From Basidiobolus meristosporus CBS 931.73 (lineage: Eukaryota > Basidiobolomycota > Basidiobolomycetes > Basidiobolales > Basidiobolaceae): a stretch of 64,000 bases of DNA. Positions 11,940 to 21,122 of the stretch are shown here, one piece after another. Within the stretch, counting starts at the first letter, position 1. The number at the start of each line of letters is the position of its first letter. The stretch covers positions 89,306 to 153,305 of the forward strand of contig MCFE01000150.1 of NCBI GenBank assembly GCA_002104905.1, given 5' to 3'. The notes under the pieces were generated by a model, which did not search any database, was not told where the DNA came from, and saw only the letters and a list, made by a program, of their open reading frames with translations. A program made the position numbers and the translations under genes.

Positions 11940-13010
11940 TGTAGTGGGGTGACAGTGACCCCCACTGACAGATGTGCTCATTCCCCTATTTTCTACTTCC
12001 CAATATCTCTACTACACTTATTTTAGTTTTATCCCATTTGTCTTACCCAATCAGTACTATCCCATAAGCTGGTTGCCTATCACACCTGCTTACCTTATTG
12101 CATAAGTTACCCCTTACTTAATGTAAGATTACTAGCTACTAGTGCTTCTATATTAGGCAAGTACCCGCACCAGTACCCGTGTCACATGATCAACCCGTGT
12201 CACCATCCCTACCATTTCCATACCATATATGGTATCCCCATGTTACACAGGTTTCAGAATACTGATTCCTGATTGGTTGGATGTGCTGTGCCTCTTAGAA
12301 CCTTCCGGCACCTACTTAGAACATTCTTAGGTCATTCTGATGTCATTAAGATTTCTATTGATATCCGGAACCTTCTGGAACACCATGATTAGTAATCACT
12401 TAGCCAGTAAGAAAAGTATATAAAGGAGGCTCTCCCTCAACAATAAATCATCATCCCTTTTATCAATATACGAACTTGTTGATTAGTGTGATCACTGCTA
12501 CCTGCTGCTACCTGAACTTCCAACCCTAGACCACAGGACACTCCCAGGAAACCGCGCTGACAGCCAACTGACCTTGGAGGCACTACTTGTGAGGAATACT
12601 CAGAGTAGGTATCTTTTATTATATTTGATTCTTTCCCAAGTTTGTTCTTGTACAGGCAAAGATATTTTTCTATCTTTATAACTATTGACCACAGCTGCAT
12701 TCCTATCAAGTCCCTGCTGGTGGAGTTTACAGTTGTTTTGACTTTGGAAGCTTTAGTACATTGACATCTCAAAGGACGCTGAACCCAGCACATACTTTTG
12801 TTAAGACGCCAACTAAGTTGGGGATTGTAGCTCAATAGTTTTCCCTTGACAAGCTTGTGGCTTTATTCCCCTTCACATTAGATTAGAGACAGAACCCAAG
12901 TATTCCTAGCAAGCTTTTGCCAGAGGTTATTGCACCCAGTGAACACCCCACACACAAAACACTTGAGAAGTGTTGGACGTATCTCTCCCTTGGACTTATA
13001 CACCACCACA
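11940..13010 (+). repeat. Gy2 5' LTR
   Basis: A 1071-bp LTR beginning TGTAGTGGGG and ending CACCACCACA. A TATA-like AAGTATATAAAG lies near 12414 and an AATAAA near 12441, so R begins around there. The U5 part carries the block shared with the Gy1 leader, including GTAGGTATC at about 12605. The LTR is unusually long for a fungal gypsy element. Confidence 0.95.
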
Positions 13011-13014
13011 TATT

Positions 13015-13032
13015 TGGCACCCAACGTGGGGG
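13015..13032 (+). other. Gy2 primer-binding site
   Basis: TGGCACCCAACGTGGGGG begins four bases after the 5' LTR. The TGG start fits pairing with a tRNA 3' CCA end. The primer tRNA was not identified. Confidence 0.75.
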
Positions 13033-13150
13033 GTTCATACAAGCTCCCTAGGACCCAACAAGATTTACCTGAAGATTTGAGCTGTTATCCACCTATTGAA
13101 AAGAGACTACCGATATTACCAAGATTACAACACCAACCTACCTGGCCAAA

Positions 13151-16100
13151 ATGAACTCTATGCCATTACCACTCTCACATGGAGCCCCACAGTTTGATGG
13201 AAAGAATGTGGAAAGCTTCATATTCAAATGGGAGAAGCTCTGCAAGATGTGCAGCCTATCTGAACAAGAAATGGCTGAAGACTTCCCCTACTACTGCACC
13301 GATGATATTACCACTAAGCTTCTCAGACAAGGAGACATTCTCACTGACTGGGCCTTAATGAAGACCTACCTACAGACCAAGTATGGTAGACCCCAGATAT
13401 ACTATGGAATTGAAGACCTCAGGCACTTTGGAAGAACTGGACTTTCCAAGCTACCACTTGAAGAGTTCATTCAACAGTGTGACAATATGGCCAAGCCACT
13501 CCTAGAGTCCCAGGCTATAACTGAGTTTACCATGACACTTTACCTTGCACAAGGGCTTCCCCAGGACTTGGCAAGGAAAGATGACTTACATGCAGCCAAG
13601 GATGACAAGTCTGGCATTCCTTGCTTTGCAGAGATGAAACGTGTTCTCCTAGAGGCAAAGCAAACTTCTACCTTTATGAGACTCCTGACATCTAATGTGC
13701 CAGACCAGTCAACCAAGGAGCCAAGGAGTGCTGCTGCTGACAATCAGACCTACACTACCAACAGAATTGACCAACTTGCTGAAGAGCTACAAAAGCTAGC
13801 CCTCAAGATTAATGGCTCAGCCGAGGTTGCCACTGATGGACAAAGACCTTTGCCCAGGCACTGCATCTGGTGTGACTCTACTCAGCATGCCAGACAAGAA
13901 TGCTCAGAGCTTAGTCAGCTACTCAGAGAAGGAGCAGTACAGTTTGATGCTGATGGAATGCTTGCTGACAAGGAAGGAAGAAGGATTCCCACTAATTTCC
14001 AAAGAGGAGGGATGAGAGCCCTTTTCCAGAAATCTGACTCAGCAACCAGAAAGATTACTTTTGATGCCCCTATTGGGACTCATAAAGTGAATCCAAGCAG
14101 CCCTGACAACAGACAACATGAAGTTGATGCCTTTGCTACCAAAAGACACCTTGCTGAAGAACCTGCCAAGCCCATCCTTAGAAGACCACGCTTTGAAGAA
14201 CCTGAAGTTGTTATTGACAAGAGGCCTAGTATGCTGCCCACCCAAGATCCATTGCCTCACTTTCAGATGACCTCAAAGATAGCAAGCTACTCAAGCCCTC
14301 AACTGATTACTGAGAAGCTGCTGAAGCAGAACCTCACTTTGTCGGTTGGAGAAATCATGAGTGTATCCCCATCTGTTAGGAAGACCTTTGATGAGCAGCT
14401 TAGAACAAGACAACAAGCTGTTGAACATATGGACACTCATATAATTCAGACAAACCATGAAGACCACCAAAAGGATGACAACACTACTGAATATAAGACC
14501 TTTAACTCAGTTGTAAATGCTGTGGTGAAAGGGTATATATATGATGACCCTGTTGACTGCCATATTGACAGTGGCTCAGAGATTTGTGTTATGCCGCTAG
14601 ACTTCTGGAAGACACTTAAAAGCAAGGAGCTACTGCCTGTTGATAGAGATATTGGATGGAACATGACCGATGCAAACTCAGGATCTAGTCCACTCTATGG
14701 TGTAGTACACAAGTTTCCTATTGAGGTACAAGGAATCAAGGTCTGGCTTCCCCTCTTCATCTGCCAGAAGGCAAACTTTGACCTTCTGCTAGGTAGACCA
14801 TGGGAAGCCAGTACTAAGGCTACAACTACCAACTATTCCAATGGGTCAGTATGGTACACCATACAAGGATCCAACCCAGGACTACAGTCAACCTTCTGTG
14901 GTGTAACACCCAACAATAAGAGGACACATACTGCCTGCCAGAAGACACATCTTGTTATGGAAGAAGATGAAGAGCCTCACAATATACACCCCAACATTTG
15001 GAGCTGCTCATTAGGTATACAGGAGCAGACTGCTATGGTTCGGACAAAATACAAGACAGTAGAACAGATGATTAGACCATCACTTACACCTTTGACTGAT
15101 GGATCCCGACCTGCTGATTACATTAGACCACCAGAAGAAACACCAGATGATACACAACTTACACCTGAGAGACTTAAGCAACTTATCATTGGTGATGGAA
15201 ACCTTACACCAGAGGAGATACTATTATTTAAGGAGACCTTGAAAAGGCATGATAAGGTCTTCTCATATAATGACAAGGAGATGGGACTCTTAAAGACATC
15301 AGTTGAAAAACCCATCAAGATTCATACAGTGCCCCACACACCCTGGTCATTTAAGCCTTACCCACTGCCCAGAGGACTCCAAGCTGATGTGCATGACCTA
15401 CTTAAGAAGAAGATAGAAGCTGGTATCCTAGAACCTTGCCATGGACCCTATGCTAACAGATGGTTTGTGACCAAAAAGAAGAATGGAAAGCTCCAATTCA
15501 TTCAAGACATGCAACCTGCAAATGCTGTCACTATCAGAGATGCTGCTATACCTCCATCTATTGATGACTTTGCAGAAAGCTTTAGTGGCCACTCCATCTA
15601 CTCAACATACGATCTCTACTCAGGATATGACCAGATTCCCCTTGATGAGACATCAAGAGATATGTTTGCGCTACAGACACCATTTGGACTATTAAGGATG
15701 ACAAGACTCAGCCAAGGGGCTACAAACTCCGTGGCTCAGTTCCAGAGATGCATGGTGAATGTGCTATACCAGTTTATACTTGAGAAACTTGCTGTCTTTG
15801 TTGATGACATAGGCATCAAAAGACCAAAAACCCGGGACACCACTGGAGTCATGCCTGGAGTCAGAAAGTTTGTCTATGATCATATTTCAGACAATGATGC
15901 CATATTAGGAGCCATTGAAGAAGCTGGACTCACCATCAGTGGTGAGAAAAGCAGCTTTGGTGTATCAGAGATATCCATTGTTGGACAAAAATGCAATACC
16001 TTTGGTCGCTCACCTGGCAATTCCAAGACACAAAAGATATGCAACTGGCCTACCCCCACAAATCTAACACAAGCTCGTGGCTTTGTGGCAGCTTGTGGGT

Positions 16101-18004
16101 TCTTTAGGATCTGGATCCCAAGATTTTCTGAGATAGCAGAACCAATCTACCGACTACCGAGAAAGAATACCCCATTTATCTGGGGAGAAGAGCAAGAAGA
16201 AGCCATGCAATTACTGAAAGAGGCCTTAGTATCTCCACCAGTTCTAAGACCTCTTGACTATCAAAACACTGAATGCCCACCTATTTTGACAGTGGATGCA
16301 AGCCCTATAGGAGCTGGAGCACTACTTGGACAAGATGATGAAGATGGCAATTGCTATGCCTGCAGATATGAGAGCTGCCTATTCTCTCTTAGAGAGCAAA
16401 GATACTCACAGATTAAAAGAGAACTACTAGGAGTTGTGAAGATGCTGAGGAAGCTGAAGTCACAACTCTACATGACACATTTTATCCTGGAGACAGATGC
16501 CAAGCCACTTATAGGAATGATCAACAAGCCTGACCTACCTGATGATGCCACAAACCAATGGATGGCATGGCTGAAAATGTTTGACTTTGAGGTCAGACAT
16601 ATCCCTGGCAAGACAAATGTTGTGGCTGATGCACTCTCCCGGAAGGGACCACAATTATTTGAAGACTTGGACCCTCACTTTGATGATATTATTGATGCAG
16701 AGATCCGACGAATTGCCATCAAAGACCAAGAGAGAACTACCTGGAGTCTGATCAAGGAATATCTAAGGACTCTTAAAGAACCTAGTTGGATGGAAATTCA
16801 GGAGTTTAGAAAACTCAGGAAGAAGGCACATCACTACTATCTTAAAGATGATCTTCTCTTTAAGCGAGTGAAGCCTGGACTTATGCCAAGAAGAGTAGTC
16901 ACTACCCCTCAAGAGCAACTGAACATCATGACAAGTATCCACCAAGGAGAACCAGGAGGACATAGAGGACGAGAAGCCACCTACTATACCACAGCTCAGA
17001 GGTACTACTGGGAAAACATGTACTATGATATTCAACACTTTGTTGAGTCATGTGTAGCCTGCCAGAAGAGATCCTCCAAGTGTTATGAAGAACCACTGCA
17101 TCCTACTTACACAATCTGTTTATGGCAAAAGGTTGGTATTGACCTTGTCCACATGCCAACAGCTGGATCAAAAAAGTACCTGATTGTTGCTAGAGATGAC
17201 CTTAGTGGATGGGCAGAGGCTCAAGCCTTGCCCAACAACAAGAGCCATACCATATGGAGATTTATACTTGAAGACATCATCTGCAGATTTGGCTGCATCC
17301 AACAGTTTGTTGCTGACAGAGGAGAGATGACATCCCAAATGATCCAGGAGTTGTGCTCAAAGTACAAGATACACATTGCTTTTACAACCGCTTACCACCC
17401 TCAAGCCAATGGAATGATAGAGAGAGGACATGGACCATTGGTGAACTCTCTTGTCAAGGCCTGTGAGAATAACACAACACTGTGGCCACAGCAATTACAT
17501 CTTGCACTCTGGGCAGATAGAATTACTACCAAGAGAACAACTGGATTATCACCATTCAAACTACTCTATGGACATGACTGCACACTACCAGTTGAGTTAA
17601 ACACAGTCACTTGGAACTCATTGAATTGGAGATCCAATATGCAGACTGAAGACCTCCTTGCAACTTGCATACAGCAACTTGATCACCATGACTTGAATAT
17701 CAGCAGAGCTGCTGAACAACTTAAGGATACACAACTAAAGAACAAGATGCCCTTTGACAAATCACACCCAACAAGACCAAAACCACTATCACTAGGAGAC
17801 CCAGTATTACTCTATGATTCTACCTTGGACAAGCAATGGAGTCGGAAGTTTGACAACAAATGGACTGGCCCCTACCTCATTTCCAAAGTGATTGGAAATG
17901 GAAGTTATTACATATCTGAGCTTGACAACACCCAGTTGAGAGCACCAGTTGCTGGATATCGACTTAAGTTATTCAAGCATAGGAATTTTGCACATGAAGA
18001 TTAG
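13151..18004 (+). CDS. Gy2 Gag-Pol polyprotein
   Basis: A single 1617-codon ORF encodes the whole retrotransposon polyprotein. In order it shows a gag region from residue 1, a CX2CX4HX4C knuckle at about 238-251 (CIWCDSTQHARQEC), protease Asp at about 473 (HIDSGSE), RT Asp pair at about 885-886 (FVDDIG) and RNase H Asp near 1049 (TVDASP). The integrase HHCC zinc region spans about 1264-1304, and its D,D,E triad is at about 1331, 1389 and 1424. A GPF/Y-like tail (KWTGPYLISKV) closes the protein. There is no chromodomain. The last two integrase residues are 34 apart rather than the usual 35. There is no frameshift or stop, so it may still be active. It would act in reverse transcription and integration of its own RNA. 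Confidence 0.96.
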   Translation: MNSMPLPLSHGAPQFDGKNVESFIFKWEKLCKMCSLSEQEMAEDFPYYCTDDITTKLLRQGDILTDWALMKTYLQTKYGRPQIYYGIEDLRHFGRTGLSKLPLEEFIQQCDNMAKPLLESQAITEFTMTLYLAQGLPQDLARKDDLHAAKDDKSGIPCFAEMKRVLLEAKQTSTFMRLLTSNVPDQSTKEPRSAAADNQTYTTNRIDQLAEELQKLALKINGSAEVATDGQRPLPRHCIWCDSTQHARQECSELSQLLREGAVQFDADGMLADKEGRRIPTNFQRGGMRALFQKSDSATRKITFDAPIGTHKVNPSSPDNRQHEVDAFATKRHLAEEPAKPILRRPRFEEPEVVIDKRPSMLPTQDPLPHFQMTSKIASYSSPQLITEKLLKQNLTLSVGEIMSVSPSVRKTFDEQLRTRQQAVEHMDTHIIQTNHEDHQKDDNTTEYKTFNSVVNAVVKGYIYDDPVDCHIDSGSEICVMPLDFWKTLKSKELLPVDRDIGWNMTDANSGSSPLYGVVHKFPIEVQGIKVWLPLFICQKANFDLLLGRPWEASTKATTTNYSNGSVWYTIQGSNPGLQSTFCGVTPNNKRTHTACQKTHLVMEEDEEPHNIHPNIWSCSLGIQEQTAMVRTKYKTVEQMIRPSLTPLTDGSRPADYIRPPEETPDDTQLTPERLKQLIIGDGNLTPEEILLFKETLKRHDKVFSYNDKEMGLLKTSVEKPIKIHTVPHTPWSFKPYPLPRGLQADVHDLLKKKIEAGILEPCHGPYANRWFVTKKKNGKLQFIQDMQPANAVTIRDAAIPPSIDDFAESFSGHSIYSTYDLYSGYDQIPLDETSRDMFALQTPFGLLRMTRLSQGATNSVAQFQRCMVNVLYQFILEKLAVFVDDIGIKRPKTRDTTGVMPGVRKFVYDHISDNDAILGAIEEAGLTISGEKSSFGVSEISIVGQKCNTFGRSPGNSKTQKICNWPTPTNLTQARGFVAACGFFRIWIPRFSEIAEPIYRLPRKNTPFIWGEEQEEAMQLLKEALVSPPVLRPLDYQNTECPPILTVDASPIGAGALLGQDDEDGNCYACRYESCLFSLREQRYSQIKRELLGVVKMLRKLKSQLYMTHFILETDAKPLIGMINKPDLPDDATNQWMAWLKMFDFEVRHIPGKTNVVADALSRKGPQLFEDLDPHFDDIIDAEIRRIAIKDQERTTWSLIKEYLRTLKEPSWMEIQEFRKLRKKAHHYYLKDDLLFKRVKPGLMPRRVVTTPQEQLNIMTSIHQGEPGGHRGREATYYTTAQRYYWENMYYDIQHFVESCVACQKRSSKCYEEPLHPTYTICLWQKVGIDLVHMPTAGSKKYLIVARDDLSGWAEAQALPNNKSHTIWRFILEDIICRFGCIQQFVADRGEMTSQMIQELCSKYKIHIAFTTAYHPQANGMIERGHGPLVNSLVKACENNTTLWPQQLHLALWADRITTKRTTGLSPFKLLYGHDCTLPVELNTVTWNSLNWRSNMQTEDLLATCIQQLDHHDLNISRAAEQLKDTQLKNKMPFDKSHPTRPKPLSLGDPVLLYDSTLDKQWSRKFDNKWTGPYLISKVIGNGSYYISELDNTQLRAPVAGYRLKLFKHRNFAHED

Positions 18005-18030
18005 TTTGCTTTGACCCAAGTTCAAAGCTG

Positions 18031-18043
18031 AGAGGGGGGTGGA
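18031..18043 (+). other. Gy2 polypurine tract
   Basis: AGAGGGGGGTGGA lies immediately before the TGTAG start of the 3' LTR. It is the expected site for plus-strand priming. Confidence 0.8.
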
Positions 18044-19114
18044 TGTAGTGGGGTGACAGTGACACCCACTGACAGATGTGCTCATTCCCCTATTTTCTAC
18101 TTCCCTATATCTCTACTACACTTGTTTTAGTTTTATCCCATTTGTCTTACCCAATCAGTACTATCCCATAAGCTGGTTGCCTATCACACCTGCTTACCTT
18201 ATTGCATAAGTTACCCCTCACTTTATGTAAGATTACTAGCTACAAGTGCTTCTATATTAGGCAAGTACCCGCGCCAGTACCCGTGACACATAATCAGCCC
18301 GTGTCACCATCCCTACCATTTCCATACCATATATGGTATCCCCATGTTACACAGGTTTCAGAATACTGATTCCTGATTGGTTGGATGTGCTGTGCCTCTT
18401 AGAACCTTCCGGCACCTACTTAGAACATTCTTAGGTCATTCTGATGTCATTAAGATTTCTATTGATATCCGGAACCTTCTGGAACACCATGATTAGTAAT
18501 CACTTAGCCAGTAAGAAAAGTATATAAGGGAGGCTCTCCCTCAACAATAAATCATCATCCCTTTTATCAATATACGAACTTGTTGATTAGTGTGATCACT
18601 ACTACCTGCTGCTACCTGAACTTCCAACCCTAGACCACAGGACACTCCCAGGAAACCGCGCTGACAGCCAACTGACCTTGGAGGCACTACTTGTGAGGAA
18701 TACTCAGAGTAGGTATCTTTTATTATATTTGATTCTTTCCCAAGTTTGTTCTTGTACAGGCAAAGATATTTTTCTATCTTTATAACTATTGACCACAGCT
18801 GCATTCCTATCAAGTCCCTGCTGGTGGAGTTTACAGTTGTTTTGACTTTGGAAGCTTTAGTACATTGACATCTCAAAGGACGCTGAACCCAGCACATACT
18901 TTTGTTAAGACGCCAACTAAGTTGGGGATTGTAGCTCAATAGTTTTCCCTTGACAAGCTTGTGGCTTTATTCCCCTTCACATTAGATTAGAGACAGAACC
19001 CAAGTATTCCTAGCAAGCTTTTGCCAGAGGTTATTGCACCCAGTGAACACCCCACACACAAAACACTTGAGAAGTGTTGGACGTATCTCTCCCTTGGACT
19101 TATACACCACCACA
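18044..19114 (+). repeat. Gy2 3' LTR
   Basis: A 1071-bp copy of the 5' LTR with the same ends. It differs by about a dozen substitutions, mostly in the first 300 bp and near the TATA box. It is followed at once by the duplicated CCGC and then by Gy1 coding sequence. Confidence 0.95.
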
Positions 19115-19118
19115 CCGC

Positions 19119-19535
19119 CCTTGTGACAAGTTGGATTTCAAGAAACTTGGTCCCTTCAAGATCAAGATGAAGCTTAGCCCTATAGTATATCAGCTACAGT
19201 TACCAGCAAGTATGAAAATCCATGATACTTTCCATGTGTCCCTCCTGGAGCCATATTGTAGGAACACCTTGCCAAACTGGCAAGAAGCAAAGCCCCAAGC
19301 CATCCAGGTTGACCAACATCAAGAATTTGAAGTTAAACAGATTCTAGACTCCAAGTATATCCTGTCAAAGCTGTACTACTTAGTAGACTGGATTGGTTAC
19401 AACCCAAGTGACCAAACATGGGAACCAGCTACCCATCTCACTAATTGTCAAGAACTAGTTACCCAGTTCCACCAACAATATCCTGCAAAACCTGCCCCAA
19501 AGGGAAACAGAGCTTTGCCTGGAAGTGGAGAATAG
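19119..19535 (+). pseudogene. Gy1 pol, C-terminal part with chromodomain
   Basis: Continuation of the Gy1 pol frame after Gy2. It opens with the GPF module (KKLGPFKI...YQLQLP), then HDTFHVSLLEPY, and ends in a chromodomain (VKQILDSKY...YYLVDWIGY...TWEPATHL). Chromodomains of this class are known to guide integration toward marked chromatin. The TAG stop at 19533-19535 directly abuts the 3' LTR. This part is undamaged, but the polyprotein upstream is broken by stops and by Gy2. Confidence 0.92.
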
Positions 19536-20056
19536 TGTCATGATCACATGACAACTATGAACACCCATGCCAAGTTTCAGCTTCCTAGCTCAATTTCTAA
19601 GAGATTCCTTCTGGAACCTTCTACCACCTTCCAGAAAGTTCCTGACCATTCCAAACCATCGTTACACAATGGAACATTCCATGGAAGCTTTCCATTGTAT
19701 TTTTCATAGTCCAGTACCATATATGGAAATACCAGGTCACATGACTTAGTCACATGATCTGGTGACCCAGTCCATTTCCCCATCCTGTCTCAGTGCCGTG
19801 TCATCTATGTCATTATCCCCAGCACCATTGCTGTGCCTCACCCCACAACCCCATTAGTATTAGCTAATATCTCTTGGCATCAGTATAGCCAAAAAGTATA
19901 TATAGTCCTATCCCCCCTTAAGTATTCCTCAGTCTGATAAACACAGGTCTTGAATAAACAGCCTTGCCTTGAATCCTGTCTTGCCTTGATGGTCCACACC
20001 TAAGTCCTTTCCTGCTGTGCCTAGCTCTTCCTCCTGCCTTGTGTCTATTCATAACA
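19536..20056 (+). repeat. Gy1 3' LTR
   Basis: A 521-bp LTR matching 6976-7496, followed by the second copy of the target duplication ATTTT (20057-20061) and then the rest of the copia LTR. Confidence 0.93.
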
Positions 20057-20289
20057 ATTTTCACCAAAACACCAGGTACCCAGAACATGAAAATTCTCAA
20101 GTTGTCCAAACAGCCCCAAACTTTGAGCACATGTTCTTGGGACCTTCTTTAATCTATTCTACATGCTTGTTATGCCAAGACCAGGTAAAAGTATAAATAC
20201 CACGTTTACATCCAATAAATTATTAAGTGAACACCACATAATCTACTTGTTCCCCAAATCACTTCCAATATCTCCAAAACTCTTACAAC
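20057..20289 (+). repeat. Copia array LTR 2 (shared middle), right part
   Basis: After the Gy1 duplication ATTTT the copia LTR resumes (TCACCAAAACACCAGG) and runs to TTACAAC. Together with 6856-6975 it makes a 348-bp LTR, the length of LTR 3. It is followed directly by the copia primer-binding site TGGTTATGAGCCCC at 20290-20303. Confidence 0.9.
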
Positions 20290-20321
20290 TGGTTATGAGC
20301 CCCAAGCTGTCACTCTCTGCA

Positions 20322-21122
20322 ATGTCTACTACTGCTATTACTGGAGTTTCCCCCTCTGCTGAAAAGTTGGATGGATCAAACTACCAAGTGTGGAAGGTGA
20401 AGATGAAGATGCTACTACAAGAAAGAGGCCTTTGGGATATTTTCATGGGAGAAGAATGCCCTCCTAAAAACGTGGGAGAGGATGCCTTGAAGAACCAGAT
20501 GAAAGAACAAAGTGCCTTTAACTGCATTTGCCTTAATGTTATGGACAAATTGCTTATTCAATGCTCAAGAGCAAAAATGACAAAGAATGCCTGGAAGGCA
20601 TTAGAAGACACCTACCCATCATGTTCAGCTGCCAAGAAGATGTATTTGAGACAAATATTCTCTACTACAAAGATGCTGCCAGGAGAAGAAATGAAAAATC
20701 TAATTAACAGAATTACCCTGCTGGTAGATGAGATGGAATCTGTGGGTGTACCAACTACTGATGAGGATGTGATAGTTACCATCCTGAATAGCCTGACAGA
20801 CAAGTTTCAGGGCCTTGTATCAGCCCCAGAGTCCAGAACTGAAGATTTAACATTTAATTACGTATATGGAAGGCTCCTGGATGAAGAATTAAGAAAATCA
20901 AGCGCCAATAAGAAGGAAGACAAAAATGCTTTAATAAGCAATGAAACCAGCAAAGGAGGTACCCAAGACCCTACAAAGGTAACAGCAACCTATTTTGTAA
21001 CTACTGCAAAAGGAAAGGACACACATCAGACCAGTGTCTCAAAAAGAAAGATAATCAGCAAAAGAAGCCTGAATATGGAAAGGCTACAACAACTGAAGAT
21101 AGACTATTCACATCTGCACTAA
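20322..21122 (+). pseudogene. Copia B gag
   Basis: An open 266-codon frame from ATG 20322 (MSTTAITG) with the copia gag block (EKLDGSNYQVWKVKMKM) and a long helical region. It overlaps the pol frame. The zinc knuckle that should end Gag (CNYCKRKGHTSDQC, about 20996-21040) is read in the -1 frame, continuous with protease. The -1 frame opens at 20945, so the crossover must lie between 20945 and 20995. Copia A has the same offset and copia C the same spacing there. It may be a programmed shift or an old inherited lesion. Confidence 0.82.

Larger units (their letters stand above)
11940..19114 (+). mobile_element. Gy2: intact-looking Ty3/gypsy element
   Basis: A 7175-bp LTR retrotransposon with two 1071-bp LTRs (TGTAGTG...CACCACCACA), a TGG primer-binding site, one unbroken gag-pol ORF and a purine tract before the 3' LTR. 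It sits inside Gy1 pol. CCGC occurs at 11936-11939 and again at 19115-19118 (five bases, ACCGC, if the terminal A is counted). Deleting element plus one copy rejoins the Gy1 frame exactly at NISTNR|PCDKLD. Its LTRs differ at about 12 of 1071 sites by eye. Confidence 0.95.
6976..20056 (+). mobile_element. Gy1: Ty3/gypsy chromovirus, interrupted by Gy2
   Basis: A complete but defective LTR retrotransposon. Its order is 5' LTR, leader, gag, protease-RT-RNase H-integrase-chromodomain, 3' LTR. It sits in the middle copia LTR with a perfect 5-bp duplication (ATTTT). The order of domains and the C-terminal chromodomain place it among the chromoviruses. Gy2 is inserted in the linker between integrase and chromodomain. 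Without Gy2 and one copy of its duplication the element is about 5.9 kb. Confidence 0.92.
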
